The notes under the pieces are model-generated. The model searched no databases. It had not been told where the DNA came from and saw only the letters and a list, made by a program, of their open reading frames with translations. Of a stretch of DNA of 54,257 nt, positions 25,079-36,700 are shown one piece after another. The stretch spans positions 55,259-109,515 of the forward strand of contig MPNW01000342.1 of assembly GCA_011800805.1 (NCBI GenBank). The letters run 5' to 3'. How positions within the stretch are numbered: position 1 is the stretch's first letter; each line of letters begins with the position of its first letter. The position numbers were made by a program, and so were the translations under genes. Source of the stretch: Hirudo medicinalis. Lineage: Eukaryota; Annelida; Clitellata; Hirudinida; Hirudinidae.

Positions 25079-25222
25079 TCATCCCTGGATCTTCTTCAAA
25101 TCCTTCTTGAGAGTTTGAATCCTCGTTTGAAGAAATTTGGCTTTTTCTGCCCAATGTTTGTGACTGCTTACCTCGACTCTGTACTGCTTGATAAGGCGTG
25201 TCTTCCTAGCCGCATTCTTTTT
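25079..25222 (-). CDS. Possible basic/coiled-coil 3' exon (unassigned)
   Basis: Minus-strand open segment preceded by an acceptor-like TTCAAG, ending in TGA at 25079-25081. It reads KKNAARKTRLIKQYRVEV near the start and FLQTRIQTLKKDLKKIQG at the end: a basic stretch followed by a short helix, reminiscent of a bZIP but without exact bZIP spacing. A donor GTTAGT at about 25661 in the neighbouring coiled-coil gene would join to it in phase (ending LAFL then KKNAAR), so it may be an alternative last exon of that gene. It could also be chance. Confidence 0.3.
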   Translation of the reverse strand, partial: KKNAARKTRLIKQYRVEVSSHKHWAEKAKFLQTRIQTLKKDLKKIQG

Positions 25223-25649
25223 CTTGAATTTGTTTCAAATGAAAATTAATGATAATTTAATGGCATTTATCTAAGGCCCTAGATGACGTCATACACGTAT
25301 AGGGGATAGGAAGGTCATGACTTTCCGACAAGGGGGAAGCATGAAGAAATGCACTTTATTCTTAAGCAAGTCGAAAAACATCGCCAGACAATTTATGGAA
25401 CTTTCTGTACTCGCAAATTTTTCAACTTCTTTTCATGAGGGTTTTTACTTTTACCATCTAAGGGATGGGGCTCAAAAACTGTCCGAAATAGCATGACGTC
25501 ATCAAGTTCGGCCCGTGAGACGTCCAAACAACCGTCCGCCCACCTTCAGTACTTCGATGGATTGAATCAAACTTGCTTGTTTGATTTCTTCCTCTGATAT
25601 CTGCCATCATCGGATCGGGAGAGTAAATAAATCTTACAAGCTCACCATG

Positions 25650-26740
25650 TCATCCACTAACCAGAAACGCAAGTTCATCCTCGCCTAAATCCCGATAAGA
25701 CTCGACATCGTTGGTGCTACCTCCGACATCAGATGAATTGTAAAGTCTTTTCATTGAGTCTCCTTGGATTCGCCAATCAACTTTAGTTACTTGAGTTGAG
25801 TAATAAGATTATTTACAAACTCACTCTTGTCTAAGAGTTGTGCCAGTTTTTCTTCAGCTTTCTTGAGATCTTTCACTTCCTGGCTCTCAGAAAAGCATTT
25901 TTCAAGTTCACTTGCTTTTGAATTCATCCGATCAATGTACACTTGGTTGTCCCTTTCGAGCTTGACACTTTCCATTTCCTTCAACTTGCATTTTGTTTCA
26001 AGATCAACTGACTGATGGACGAGGATTTCAATGTCTTGGAGATGGTGTTAATTTAAAAAGGTCATGAACTATATGTGACATTATTTTATTGTATTTTAAT
26101 TATTGATATTCACAATGTCACTGTAACTCCTCAATGCAATGATTTCTTAATTCTTAATATTTGTTCAATGACTATCAACTTTGTAAAACTACCCTTGTTC
26201 AATTTTGAATGCATTTCCTTCTTTTTCGTCAACACATCCTTTGTTTTCCATATTTTGTGTTGAATGGTCTCTAAATTTTGCAAGAGCTGCTTCTGCATTG
26301 CAATCTCTGAAAATTGAGCAAAAATTGTTCATGAAGGAATATCAAGGTCTAAAAATGAAACAAGGTACGAGTAAACCATTATCCAAGGTACTCTGAAATA
26401 CAAAAATTTGTAAATTAAATTCTTGAACCATCTCAGATTAGTTTGAATGGTTACTTTGGTATTCTTTAAAGTGGCTTCGGCATCCCTTATGCTACGATCT
26501 AATTCTTGCATTTTGTCATCTAATCCCTTTCCGACATTCTTGATGTGCTCGCAAAGATCGTCGTTCGAAACTTCGTCTCAATTTAAATTTAAACAAAAAT
26601 GAATACCTTAATGGAAGATATTACGATAAAATTTGAAGAATACTTTCACGTTCTGGGAAACTTATGTCACCAGGCAAAGATTCCTCATCGTTCGAGCGAA
26701 ACGGATTTTGTAATTTTATTTCGAAAGGATTCAAAAACAT
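25650..26740 (-). CDS. Coiled-coil protein, possible Spc24-like kinetochore subunit
   Basis: Model on the minus strand: 26740-26671, 26576-26455, 26304-26193, 26034-25825 and 25789-25650 (654 nt, 217 residues), all phases consistent. After an acidic N-terminus (SNDDEESLPDE-like) almost the whole chain is charged coiled coil, for example KMQELDRSIRDAEATLK, LLQNLETIQHKIWKTK and EVKDLKKAEEKLAQLL. The end reads AQLLDKITKVDW, which resembles the AQLYHQVSKIEWDYE start of the globular domain of human Spc24; total length is also close (197 in human). Spc24 pairs with Spc25 in the NDC80 complex. The rest of the C-terminal domain is not convincingly conserved, so the family assignment is a hypothesis. 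The fourth intron is only 35 nt (GTGAGT...CTCAAG). Confidence 0.5.
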
Positions 26741-27015
26741 TTCAACGAGGCCGTAAAGAGACGAAGCCAGTGCCGCGAGCCGATACAATAACACTTAACC
26801 TTATCGCAGACGACTAACGCATGCCTTATCAAAAAAAAAAAGTAAATCTAAGTTTAAATTGTCTAAATTAAATACAAAACTAAAAAAATCTAAAACTAAA
26901 ATTTAAAAACCAGTTTCAAATATTTATATTTTTAAATGCAATTCATTTGTTTAATGCACATTAAAACTATTCGTACTCCGGGTCAGACATAGTCATAAAA
27001 GCAAACACTATGTTA

Positions 27016-29599
27016 CTAGTAGCAGATAGCACGTGAAACAAGTGGATATGACTTTCGAAGACCAAGACACTTTTCTCTGTCGATGAATATGCTGTGTAGC
27101 TTCAAATTGAGGCTGTGTTCCAAAGACGACTTTGTTCTCAGGAGCTGTTGCAAGGCATTTTCGGATTCTCTCAGTTTGGCCTTCAACATCTCCACCGATT
27201 CACAAACTTCGTAAACTTCCTCAGCGAGTCTGTAAATATTTCATTCGATTGTTTATGTGTCTAGAAATTATTCACAAAATACTCGAAACTAACGTTACGG
27301 TCTTTCGCTAAATAGGTAACATGTATTGATCTACTCTTTTTATCATTTATTTTATATTCATCACCTATTTTGAACATGATCTCTCGTGCTTTCCATATTG
27401 GGGCGATGTGTTCTCGCTTCTAATCTGGTTTGTGCCACCTTCATATATGGCGCTTTTTCTTCAATGCATTGCTTCACCAGTTCGATTGTTTTTTCCACTT
27501 CAAATATTTCTTCCAAAACCTATAAAATCAAAAAATAGGTTTTAATGGTTTCAATTTAACAACTCGTGACAACGTAAAATGTTTACTTTGGCCAAATGCG
27601 CTTGAAGTTGATATTTGGCTCCTTGAAGTTCTTCAATATGATCTGAAAATGCAGCGTTGACCACGTTCCAGGCTTCGATTAATTTCTCTGCTGTCACCGT
27701 CAACATTTCTTCGACCTTATTTCTAAGATCCCTCGAGACTTTACGCTCTTGCATCGATCTTTTGATGTTGCCATCTGAAAACTTGGCCCAAGTTTCTGGC
27801 ACGCTGAGACTGCAAATTAATATGTTAATTAATATTAGTACGCACTATTTTCAATCGTGATTTTTTTGTGTCAAATAATTTTATGTGTAACCAACCTGTT
27901 GTCTACTCGCTCGATGCAATCGTAATATTGAATGCCTCTGGAATTATTTCTGGTTTGGTAGGCTCGGTTGTCTATGTTTAATGCCACATCTTTGTCTGCC
28001 ACATCCTTCTCAAGTTCATGCAGGGCGGCCCTAGCCACTCTTCATGGAGATTTATTTTTTGTTTTATTCAATCAATTTAATTCAATAAAATTGTGGCCAT
28101 CTCAGCCAGATTATCTCAATTTGAATTCACTCACGCTGCTTGTGCGTTGATCTCTCCGAGCAGGCAACGCATTTGTTCTTGGACGGTTTTGAGCAAATCT
28201 ATTTCCTGAATTAAGATGGAGACCTAACTATTCAATTTTTACTTTTCACTAGTTTGACTTTATAATTTATAATGTCAATTGAAATTTAAATTTCGCAAAA
28301 CATTAATTTTAATTTAATTTTGACTTCTTGAAAGGTAACCTTCAACAGAGCCTCTTCAACTTTGTCGTGTACGAGCTCGATGCCTTGTCTCTTCTCTCTG
28401 AAGTACAGACACTCTTGGTCGATGTACAGCGTGTTGTTTAATTCACTGATCTCTCTCTCTAAGCAATTCCTTTTAAAAACATTCGGTATTTATAACAATT
28501 AATAATACATTTGTATATCCGTGCAACTGTTTTTAATTAATGTTTGTGCGAGTTAGTAGTTTTATCATCAATTTTTTAATTGGATTAATTTTTAGCACTA
28601 ATACTTCACGTAAATTTTTCTAGATATTTCCATCGACAACTCTTTAAGGAAGAAAGACCTTGATTTCAAAAGAGCTTGCAATTCTACAATCATCCTGTCT
28701 ATTTCGGCGAGTAATTCGCATTTCCAGAAATGGATCTCACGAATTCTTTCGCTGAGTTTCACGTTGGCATCGTTTTGACTCCGTTTACTCTTTTCTTCTA
28801 GTTCACTGCATACGCGACGAGAGTGGTTTCTCAGTAATTCAGAAGCACAGCGCACCTTTAAATACGTTTAATAGAAATACTGGTGGTTTGAGAAGTGACG
28901 GGCAAAAGCCAACCCACAACTCGTTGCAACGACTTATGTTAGTTCTACTTTCCAGGTTCATGAGGTAGGGTTAGGGGTAGGTTAGGGCTAGAGTTAAGGG
29001 TAGGGTTAGGGATGGAGTTAGGTACCAAAAGTCGATACCTGTATGTTGGCTTTTGCTCGTCACTTGGCCAACAATCAAAAATACTTAGCCATTTTCAGTT
29101 GCGTTACTCTGCTGATTAACAAATGTCAGATTTTTCAAGAATAAACAGCAAACTCTGCAAACCTAGTAATCGTTGCAAACCTTAAACGGTTAAAACTTAA
29201 ACTCACTCTGTTTGACGACTGGTAATTGCACTGATTGGCCAAACACCAATCTCTGCCCGTATAACGCGTGTAAAGCGAATTTCTGGTAGCTGCAAAGATT
29301 GGAGGTATTTTAATGCCATCCAGGTGTCTCAATTTGTTCGTACTGGAAATGGGCATTGGCATTGTGTCACAACATGCTACGTTAGGCTGCGGCATGCAGA
29401 CGCCATAATAAGAGTTTGCCTTCCATGGCAAAGTTACTGGTGCTTTTTTAATTGGTTGATTTGGAAACGAGTTATAAGGTTGATAAGACAACTCGTTAGC
29501 TGCTACTGACGGAAGAAATGTGGACGGTTTGCAGCCCTCTATGTTGGGGCCTGTCATATACCTCTCATTCAAATTCCTAGTTGCGCCGCAGGTAGACAT
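27016..29599 (-). CDS. TEKT: Tektin (tektin-3/5-like)
   Basis: Eight exons on the minus strand: 29599-29217, 28855-28605, 28469-28340, 28205-28135, 28039-27896, 27809-27587, 27519-27365 and 27239-27016, totalling 1581 nt (526 residues) with all phases matching. Family landmarks in order are GRDWCLANQCNYQSSNR, SERIREIHFWKCEL, CLYFREKRQGIELVHD, IERVD followed by SVPETWAKFSDGNIKRS, LQAHLAK, the nonapeptide region as RPNMESTRD near residue 440 (usually RPN-ELCRD), and the end IDREKCLGLRKSYP. Tektins are coiled-coil filament proteins bound inside the doublet microtubules of cilia and flagella. The long Pro/Asn-rich N-terminus of about 130 residues fits tektin-3/5 better than tektin-1/2/4. The nonapeptide carries M-E-S in place of the usual (V/I)-E-L-C. 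Confidence 0.93.
28893..29065. mobile_element. MITE-like inverted-repeat element with telomere-type repeats
   Basis: The 21-bp ends 28893-28913 and 29065-29045 (other strand) match at 20 of 21 positions (AAGTGACGRGCAAAAGCCAAC). Between them, 28970-29025 is made of degenerate TTAGGG/TAGGGTTAGGG units. The whole 173-bp unit lies in the first intron of the tektin gene. No target duplication is obvious and no coding capacity exists, so it would be a non-autonomous element. Confidence 0.65.
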
Positions 29600-30709
29600 T
29601 TCTAGGAACTTGATGCTCTACTAATAGTTGGATTTAATTTGTTTTTACATCGAAAACATTTGAAATCTGAACGTTGAAGACATTATGATCCTAAATAATT
29701 ATTACGTCACAACTTCATTACGGTTTCATTGTAGCTTTGAACAAACACAAAAGATTTATGTGATTTTTTACTTTAAGTTGTGTTGATTCAAATATTGTCG
29801 TATGAATTGTCGAAAGAATAAAGACGAAGAAAGTTATAAAAGAGGGTCATTCATCTTAAAAGTTATTAGAAACAAAAAATATAATGAAGGACAGCAGATT
29901 ACGCCATGCTTTAAAGTAAATAATTTGTGTTATGGAGATAACAATTGCGAAAAACATTTATCTGGTGGATGGGTTCTCACTTGTTTTTAGATAATGCGAA
30001 ATAATATTTCAGTCACACAGAATAGGGGACAATATTTTTTGGCTGCGATTCCTTTTCCCCCCGCAACTTCACAACTAATATTCATGAGAGCAACGAGGGG
30101 AGGAGCTATGTTTTGTCACAAAAAGTGATTCTATAATTTTATTTGTTGTCATCTAACCTACATTATAACTTTAATTAAATTTGAATTTTGTAATAATTAT
30201 GTGAAATGGGATTTATTTCTACATTACTAGATTGATTGTTTTTCAATTATTAAGTTTGAAGCAAAAAAAGGAAAAAAAGGTAACTCAAATCCCAGCCATA
30301 AATCAATATCCTTCATGTTTCTAGTTTTTAAACACATCGCCCTGCACATACTGCACATCCTATCATTCAATGGAATCTTTAGTTATACTTATTTGATAAA
30401 TGGAGAACGGTTTGCTTTTTTTTTTAATTTCAGAATTTTAGCCCTTTACGGAAAGATTGAAAGCATTTTGTGGAGAGAAGGAGGCCAAAACTTCAAATAT
30501 TCGACCGATATTTTCACTTTTTCGGAAATAAGCTTATAAGCTTTTTATTTGCAATTTATAAATTTGCTTACAAAACAGCTCCCACTCTTACTGCGCTCAT
30601 GAATATTGAGTGTGAACTTGGTGGGGGTAAACAACCGTAGCCATGAATTCGTGACTTGAAAAATTACTTTTCTTTGTTATATATCTGGATACTTCCGCTG
30701 ATTGGAAAG
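29600..30709. other. Divergent intergenic region between tektin and FET genes
   Basis: About 1.1 kb with no credible exon. It separates two start codons pointing outward, so it probably holds both promoters. A 63-codon frame at 29802-29990 matches nothing. Near the FET end, an inverted CCAAT (ATTGG, 30701-30705) sits just before the start codon. Confidence 0.55.
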
Positions 30710-30716
30710 ATGGCGG
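30707..30716 (+). promoter_or_regulatory. YY1-like element overlapping the FET start codon
   Basis: AAGATGGCGG matches the core of the YY1 consensus AAnATGGCGGC and contains the initiator ATG of the FET gene. Such sites just downstream of transcription starts are common in animal housekeeping genes. Function here is inferred. Confidence 0.4.
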
Positions 30717-33700
30717 AGCAGCGTTAGTGCATTTAATTTTTCTTTTTGTGCAAATGCGAATGTCTGCGAAGCTAGCATCTTTCTAAATTCATTGTAACGT
30801 GCGCTTTGGACCCATGAACAAATCCTGATCTGTAACTTTAAATCGCCCATTGTCGATATCCCTCGATGTGCACGTTACTTCACTAATATTTTCAAGTAGC
30901 GCTTTGTTGTATCGAGGTTCTACATTTGATGTCTTCCACCAGTCATGGGGCATTAATACGTGAATTTTTCGTAATTTGACATAAGCTCGTTAATTTGTCC
31001 GTTAATTGTTTACCGATTTCTGAATTATTAAATATTGGAAGACTGTTGTTTGAACGAATATTTATAAAACATAAGTCGAATCTGAGTTTAGATGATCGAA
31101 CACTTGATATTAATTATAGCGTCCATAGCTTGACAGTAGGATACTAATTAATTACAATTGGTCAGTAAATTGAAATTTAAATGCTGTTTCAGAATACATA
31201 TATGTGGCTGCCCCTGCAGTTGTTGCAACACCAGCAAGGTTTTACTTTTATTTATTTGTAATTGACCACAGCCAATTGTAGCTGATTATTCTATTATAAA
31301 TGCAGCTATGCTGGTTACACTGGCTACTCTCAAACTTCTGAAACAGCTTATGTGCAACCTGGTTACACCACAATGGTGCAAGTTCCAGAGGTTGGCTTGA
31401 ATATTAGCAAATTTCCACTTCAATAATAAAAAATCATTTTAATTTCTGCTAACGCAGCAGTCAGCCGTCGGGGCTACTTCATATGCTGTTCCAAGCTATC
31501 AGTATGATGCACAGACCCAGCAGTTTTCACAGACAGCCCAAGCAACAGTCATCCAGAATGCTTCTCAGACCGAGTATGCCACACAGACTGCTTATGTTCA
31601 ACCAGGTGATGGTTTAATAGAAAATATCCTAGTGATCAATTCCTTGTGAATGAGCTAAAATTGTCATTTAGCTGGTGCTACTGCTTATGCCCAACAACTG
31701 GCTAACCAGCAAGCAGCCCTCGGTTATGCTCCTCAGACAGTTGTTTATGGCAGCCAGGGCCATCTGGCTGCCGTGCAGCAGGCAGTGGGACAGACTGGAA
31801 CTCAGCAGGCTGCTGCTACTCCGAGCGGTTCTACCAATGCTTTTGTGCACCAAGGCCAGCAGGTAGTCCAACAGCAGCTTTCAATGCCAGTTGGATACTC
31901 CAATCAACAGCTGACCCATGGACAGGTCCAACAAATACAATATGCGATTCAACAGACTGGAACTGCATATGCAGCTCAACCTCAAGTTGGTCTTTTGTTT
32001 GTTGAGATTTGGTCTTGACCTTGGCCTAAGATTGCAATGTGTTCCTTGAGACATGCAAACAAAGGTCTCAAAGGTTGTTTGCACATACATAATGCATTTT
32101 TTGAGTTATGTTAGTGAGTGTCATAATCAAATTGCATAACCAAATTATTAATTTGTTGCCTTATTATTTTAGGCACTCACTAGTCTTCAGACACCTGCCT
32201 ATGCTGGATCGACGTTGGTTGCCCAACAGGGTTATGCGCAGCAAGGCACTGCCTCTGCTCAACCCAGTCCTTTTGCTTCCCATGCTTTGGTATCGGGACA
32301 GACCCAGCAGCCCCCTTCTACTTTTACTCTCCAACAGCAGCAACAACAGCAACAAGCTGTCCACCAACAGCAGGCTGCAGCTGCCATGGTTGCAGCTGCC
32401 TATGGTCAATCACAACAGGCAGCTATATATGGAGCACAACAAAACCTCCAGAGTGCTTTCACTCCTGGTGGCCAGACCTCACTGCTTGCAGCACAACAAC
32501 AGCAGCAGCAACAGCACCAGCAACAGCTTTTCCTAGGAAACCATGGATCCGTCCTTAGCAGTCCCGGTCTGGCTGCTCCTGCTGCCTTTATGGCCAGTGC
32601 CAGTGCTGCAGCAGGGAGAACTCTTTCTCTTCCAGGTTAAAATTGTTTCTGCCTTCCTGGCATTAATTTCTAAAAAACACAAGAATTCAGCAAGTTGAAT
32701 CTATCAGAAACGATGGAAGTCTGAATGATATGAAGCCATTGAAAAACTAATATTTGTTCTGGGATTCAGGAGCTGAGGGAATTGAGTATATCATATGCAA
32801 GTTGGCATGGAGGGTGTTAATGAGTCCAACATCAGTGCAGTGTTTACAATCCAACTTGCAGCAATGCAAGCACCTTGGGGAATAGGCATTACACTATTAA
32901 CAAATAGTTTTAAATAATTATTGTTAATGATGTCCCAGTGCTTATTTCTTATTAAATATGCTTATTGCTCTATTCGTTTACATTTGTATTGGTGATAATG
33001 AGTTTTAAGAGAGAGAGTGGGAGAGCTATTGCATAACATAGTAATCTTAATTGATATGCTAACCTTCCAGGTCAGAATGGCTCAATAGGAGGAAGTTTCT
33101 TACAACTTGGAAGGTTGGTTGATGTGACTAAAATCGTCTAGCACACATGTAAATTTGAAGTAGTCACGTTGCGTCACTGTAATATTTTGTTAATTACACG
33201 TAATCCCCGCCGTAATCATTTGGTTGCCCTCGACCCGGCACTATCGACCTTGATTCGCCCCCGTTGTTTTGTTAATCGGGATCTCTGTTAAACGACCTCT
33301 TTCACAATTTGTTGATTGGCATCACTTTAACGCTTAATTGAGTAACACTAGCTGTTCCTGCATCTCCTTTTCGGTGTGCTAAATGCACTGTGTGCGAGTA
33401 TTTGTACTAGTCTCCCTGTGAATGTTTACTGAATCATTTTTGTAGTAAGCGATTGACTGTATCTTAAGCGTAGGACGTACATTTTATCAAATTGTATTTC
33501 ACTAAGGATTACAAAAGTCTCTGACAAAATGTCACCGTGCCTGAAACGAATCTCCCATGACTTACAATTTTTTATTATCTCCCCGATTATTTATGAATGC
33601 ATTAATTTTTTAATATTTATCAATGCACTGATATAATCATTAATTTACCATTGAATTGGTGCTGATTTTGTAGTTCATATTTTTCACTTCATTCTGAAAT

Positions 33701-36700
33701 ATGCTTAAAAGTCATTTCGTGGGATGGGTGCTTCTTAAAGATTGTTGGTGTCTTGCGGTTTGTCCGGTATTGCCGTTACGGTTTTTGATGCTTGCAATCC
33801 GATTCTCTTCAAAAGGCTTTTGGCCAGTTTTGAAGGTTATCTGATTTGTGAGGTTACCGTTTCAGTAACACAGGTTACAAAGGTGCCTATTATTAATAGA
33901 TCTTGTGTTGCTTTATATTTATACATATGATTCTCTGAAAGTGCATTACCACCTCTCTAGTTGTTGGTAAGGCTAAGGTCATCGCTTAGGTAAACATTTC
34001 CAGCAATGATTTTCATTTTTTTGTTGTTGATTGAATTTTTTTCCTCAGTCGCAGTTGAATATTTTGTTGGCACTTTACGAAGTGCCATAGCAGCTTATGT
34101 AGCCGCACGGAGAGTTTGGTGGGGAAAGTTTCGACAGGAATTTTCAGGGGTTCGTCGACCCTCTGTATCTCACCCGATCTCTCCCCAGCCGATTGCTTGC
34201 CATTAGTTGCTTGTGACAAGAAGTTTCTTTTTGTTTTGTGTATGTTGCAGCCAGGGACAGAGGATTTCTGGGGTCTCACAGAGGGGCTTTGGTGAGTCTT
34301 TTGACAACCAGTGTTGAATCAGTTATCATCATCATCAGCACCATTGAAAGTCATTATTATTATTATTCTCTAATTATATGTAAATAATATCACTGACCAC
34401 ATTTCAAGCTGTTGCATTGAATCATTCATTCTTGTTTGTCAAATCAGTTTGAAATTGATTGCTGATTCTTATCAAAACCATTGTTTTTGTCTGTGAATTC
34501 AATGTGAAATTGAAATTGTTTTAATAATTCGGTTTAATTGGAATTTTAAGCAATTTAATTTTTTTGAAAATTTATTAATGATGAAATGCTATTTTCTATG
34601 AACTTAACTGGAGTATGAGTGCAGGACTTCTTAGCAAGATATTCAGGTAGATTAGGTTACCGATTGGCAAAATTTAATTTGTCATTGTTCGTGAGTGGTT
34701 CTTTGAATAACTGAATTAGCCACGGCCACCGTGTTTAGAAAATCTAAGATTTCTCGGTTCGGTTTTTCTCTAGTGATGTGTCTAGGCGCTCTGGTTTCTT
34801 TCCGGGTTTGACGTTTGAAGGAATATCTTTTTGTTTCCTAGGGTTGATTTGTGGACTTGCAAGTTTATTGAATGGCCTTCCACTTTTTCTACCTCGCAGG
34901 GGCAGTGACTTCTTTGAACATTTGATCTGATCGATCTTGAATCAAAATTCTTGCGTTCTTAATCCAAACATTAACATTACTTCCGTTAGTTCCCATGTGT
35001 TTTGTAGTGGTCGAGCGACAAGTGCGTAATGCTAAACTTTTCATTTCTATTTATTTGTATTGATGCTCAAATCATCCACTTTGTTGTCAGAGAACTTATT
35101 TTTTGTATATTTTTCTTGAGGAAATTAGTAATGATAGTAAAACCAGTAATGATGATGGCTAGTTAGGTATTCATTAATTCCCGCACGGTAATCAAGCAAT
35201 CGTTTGGCTATGTTTAGTTAATTTATGTTGTGTTGTACTCCTATTTTGTCTTTTGTACCACTTAACTCTCATTTGATTATTTAGTTTCATAAATAATGCG
35301 GCATTTCCTCACATTTTTCGTTTCGTGCGAACTCTGAACTTCTGCATCATGAGTTGTAAGATCTTTTGGTGGGGAGTAATTAGTAATTACTCACTTGTTC
35401 GTGAGTGGATGAAGCTGTGATGGTGATTATGATATCAGAGGAATTAAAGGGTGGTGCTGAGTTGCTCTGCTGTTGTTCCTATGTGGATTTTCAATCCATA
35501 GCCATCATTTGAAAGGGTTTCATTTCCAATCTGGAATCCACGATGTGCATGAAATTCAAGTTCATGCTTTTGGTAATTCCGAGTTTTCGCTAAGCATTTC
35601 CGGTGCCTTTCAGCGTTTATTTTAGTAAAGAGTACTTTTCATTTCTAAATCGAATCGTTGGCCATTTCAAGGTTTTGGTTACCGGTACGTCTTTAAGAAG
35701 AGATTTCCTACATTTTACTGACATGCAAATCTTTGATTCTCTTTTACATTGGACTTTGCCTCGATGAGTGGACTCACCCTTCTATGGGTTTTTTTGATAG
35801 TGACTTAGTTTTTGCAGCTTTTCTTGCACAAAATGACTAAGTGTGGGTAGGTTGAAAGATTGATACAATATCCTTACAAAGGATAACTTAACTGTTTTAA
35901 TTGGTTGCAATACTTGGATTGGTTGAAACATGCTAGTGGGGTTTCTGCTTTTAGGCGACAGGGATTCATTCGAGAATGCCAACCACAGCAACTCGAACTC
36001 GTCGGGGCACCAGTCGAGCGGAGAGATGGAAATCCAGAGATTCCCGGACACCATCTTCATTCAAGGTCTACCGGATGACACAACAGAGGACATGCTTGTC
36101 CAGCACTTTGGAACCATTGGGAAACTGAAGGTTAGATGATTCTTTCCATCCAGGGTTTCTTGCCATCATGTTGATTTAAACAACTACAGTTTACTGTTGT
36201 AGTTAACTATGGTGTTATTAGTGCAGGAATTAAATTTGCTTTTGGAATTATTAACTTATGATTTATATTTGAGTTGAATATATAACTACAACTAAAAAGA
36301 TTCTGAGAAAAGGGAATCTTAACTTCAGACTTACTACTTGTAGTATTGAAATACTGAGTAATATATTGATAATAATGTTTCCAACTTGGAATCAAAATTC
36401 AAAACCCATTATTTATTCTAACTTTCCCTATCAGGTAGACACAAGAACTGGCAAGCCAAGAGTGACGTTGGTGAAGGATAAGGTGACTGGCCGACCAAGG
36501 GGTGAAGCGACCATTGGCTACCAAGACATTGAGTCTGTGTCTACTGCCATAAAGATGTTCAACAGTAAGTAGCCATGCTGTTGTCGATGCGTCGGCTAAC
36601 GAGCATAGTTAAATGATGAAGTGATGAGCAGCCAGACTCCTGACTAGTAATAGTAAAAATGGCAAAGAGGTGGTCCACAATCTATTTGGCCATCATAAAG

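Noticed and set aside
26599..26817. 72-codon plus-strand ATG frame overlapping the first exon of the coiled-coil gene
   Set aside because: No family, no splice or promoter support, and it lies antisense to a phase-consistent first exon of the minus-strand gene. Not excluded, but not supportable.
35868..35876. ATATCCTT as a second U12 donor in a FET intron
   Set aside because: It lies inside an intron with good GT-AG ends and does not abut coding sequence; chance match.
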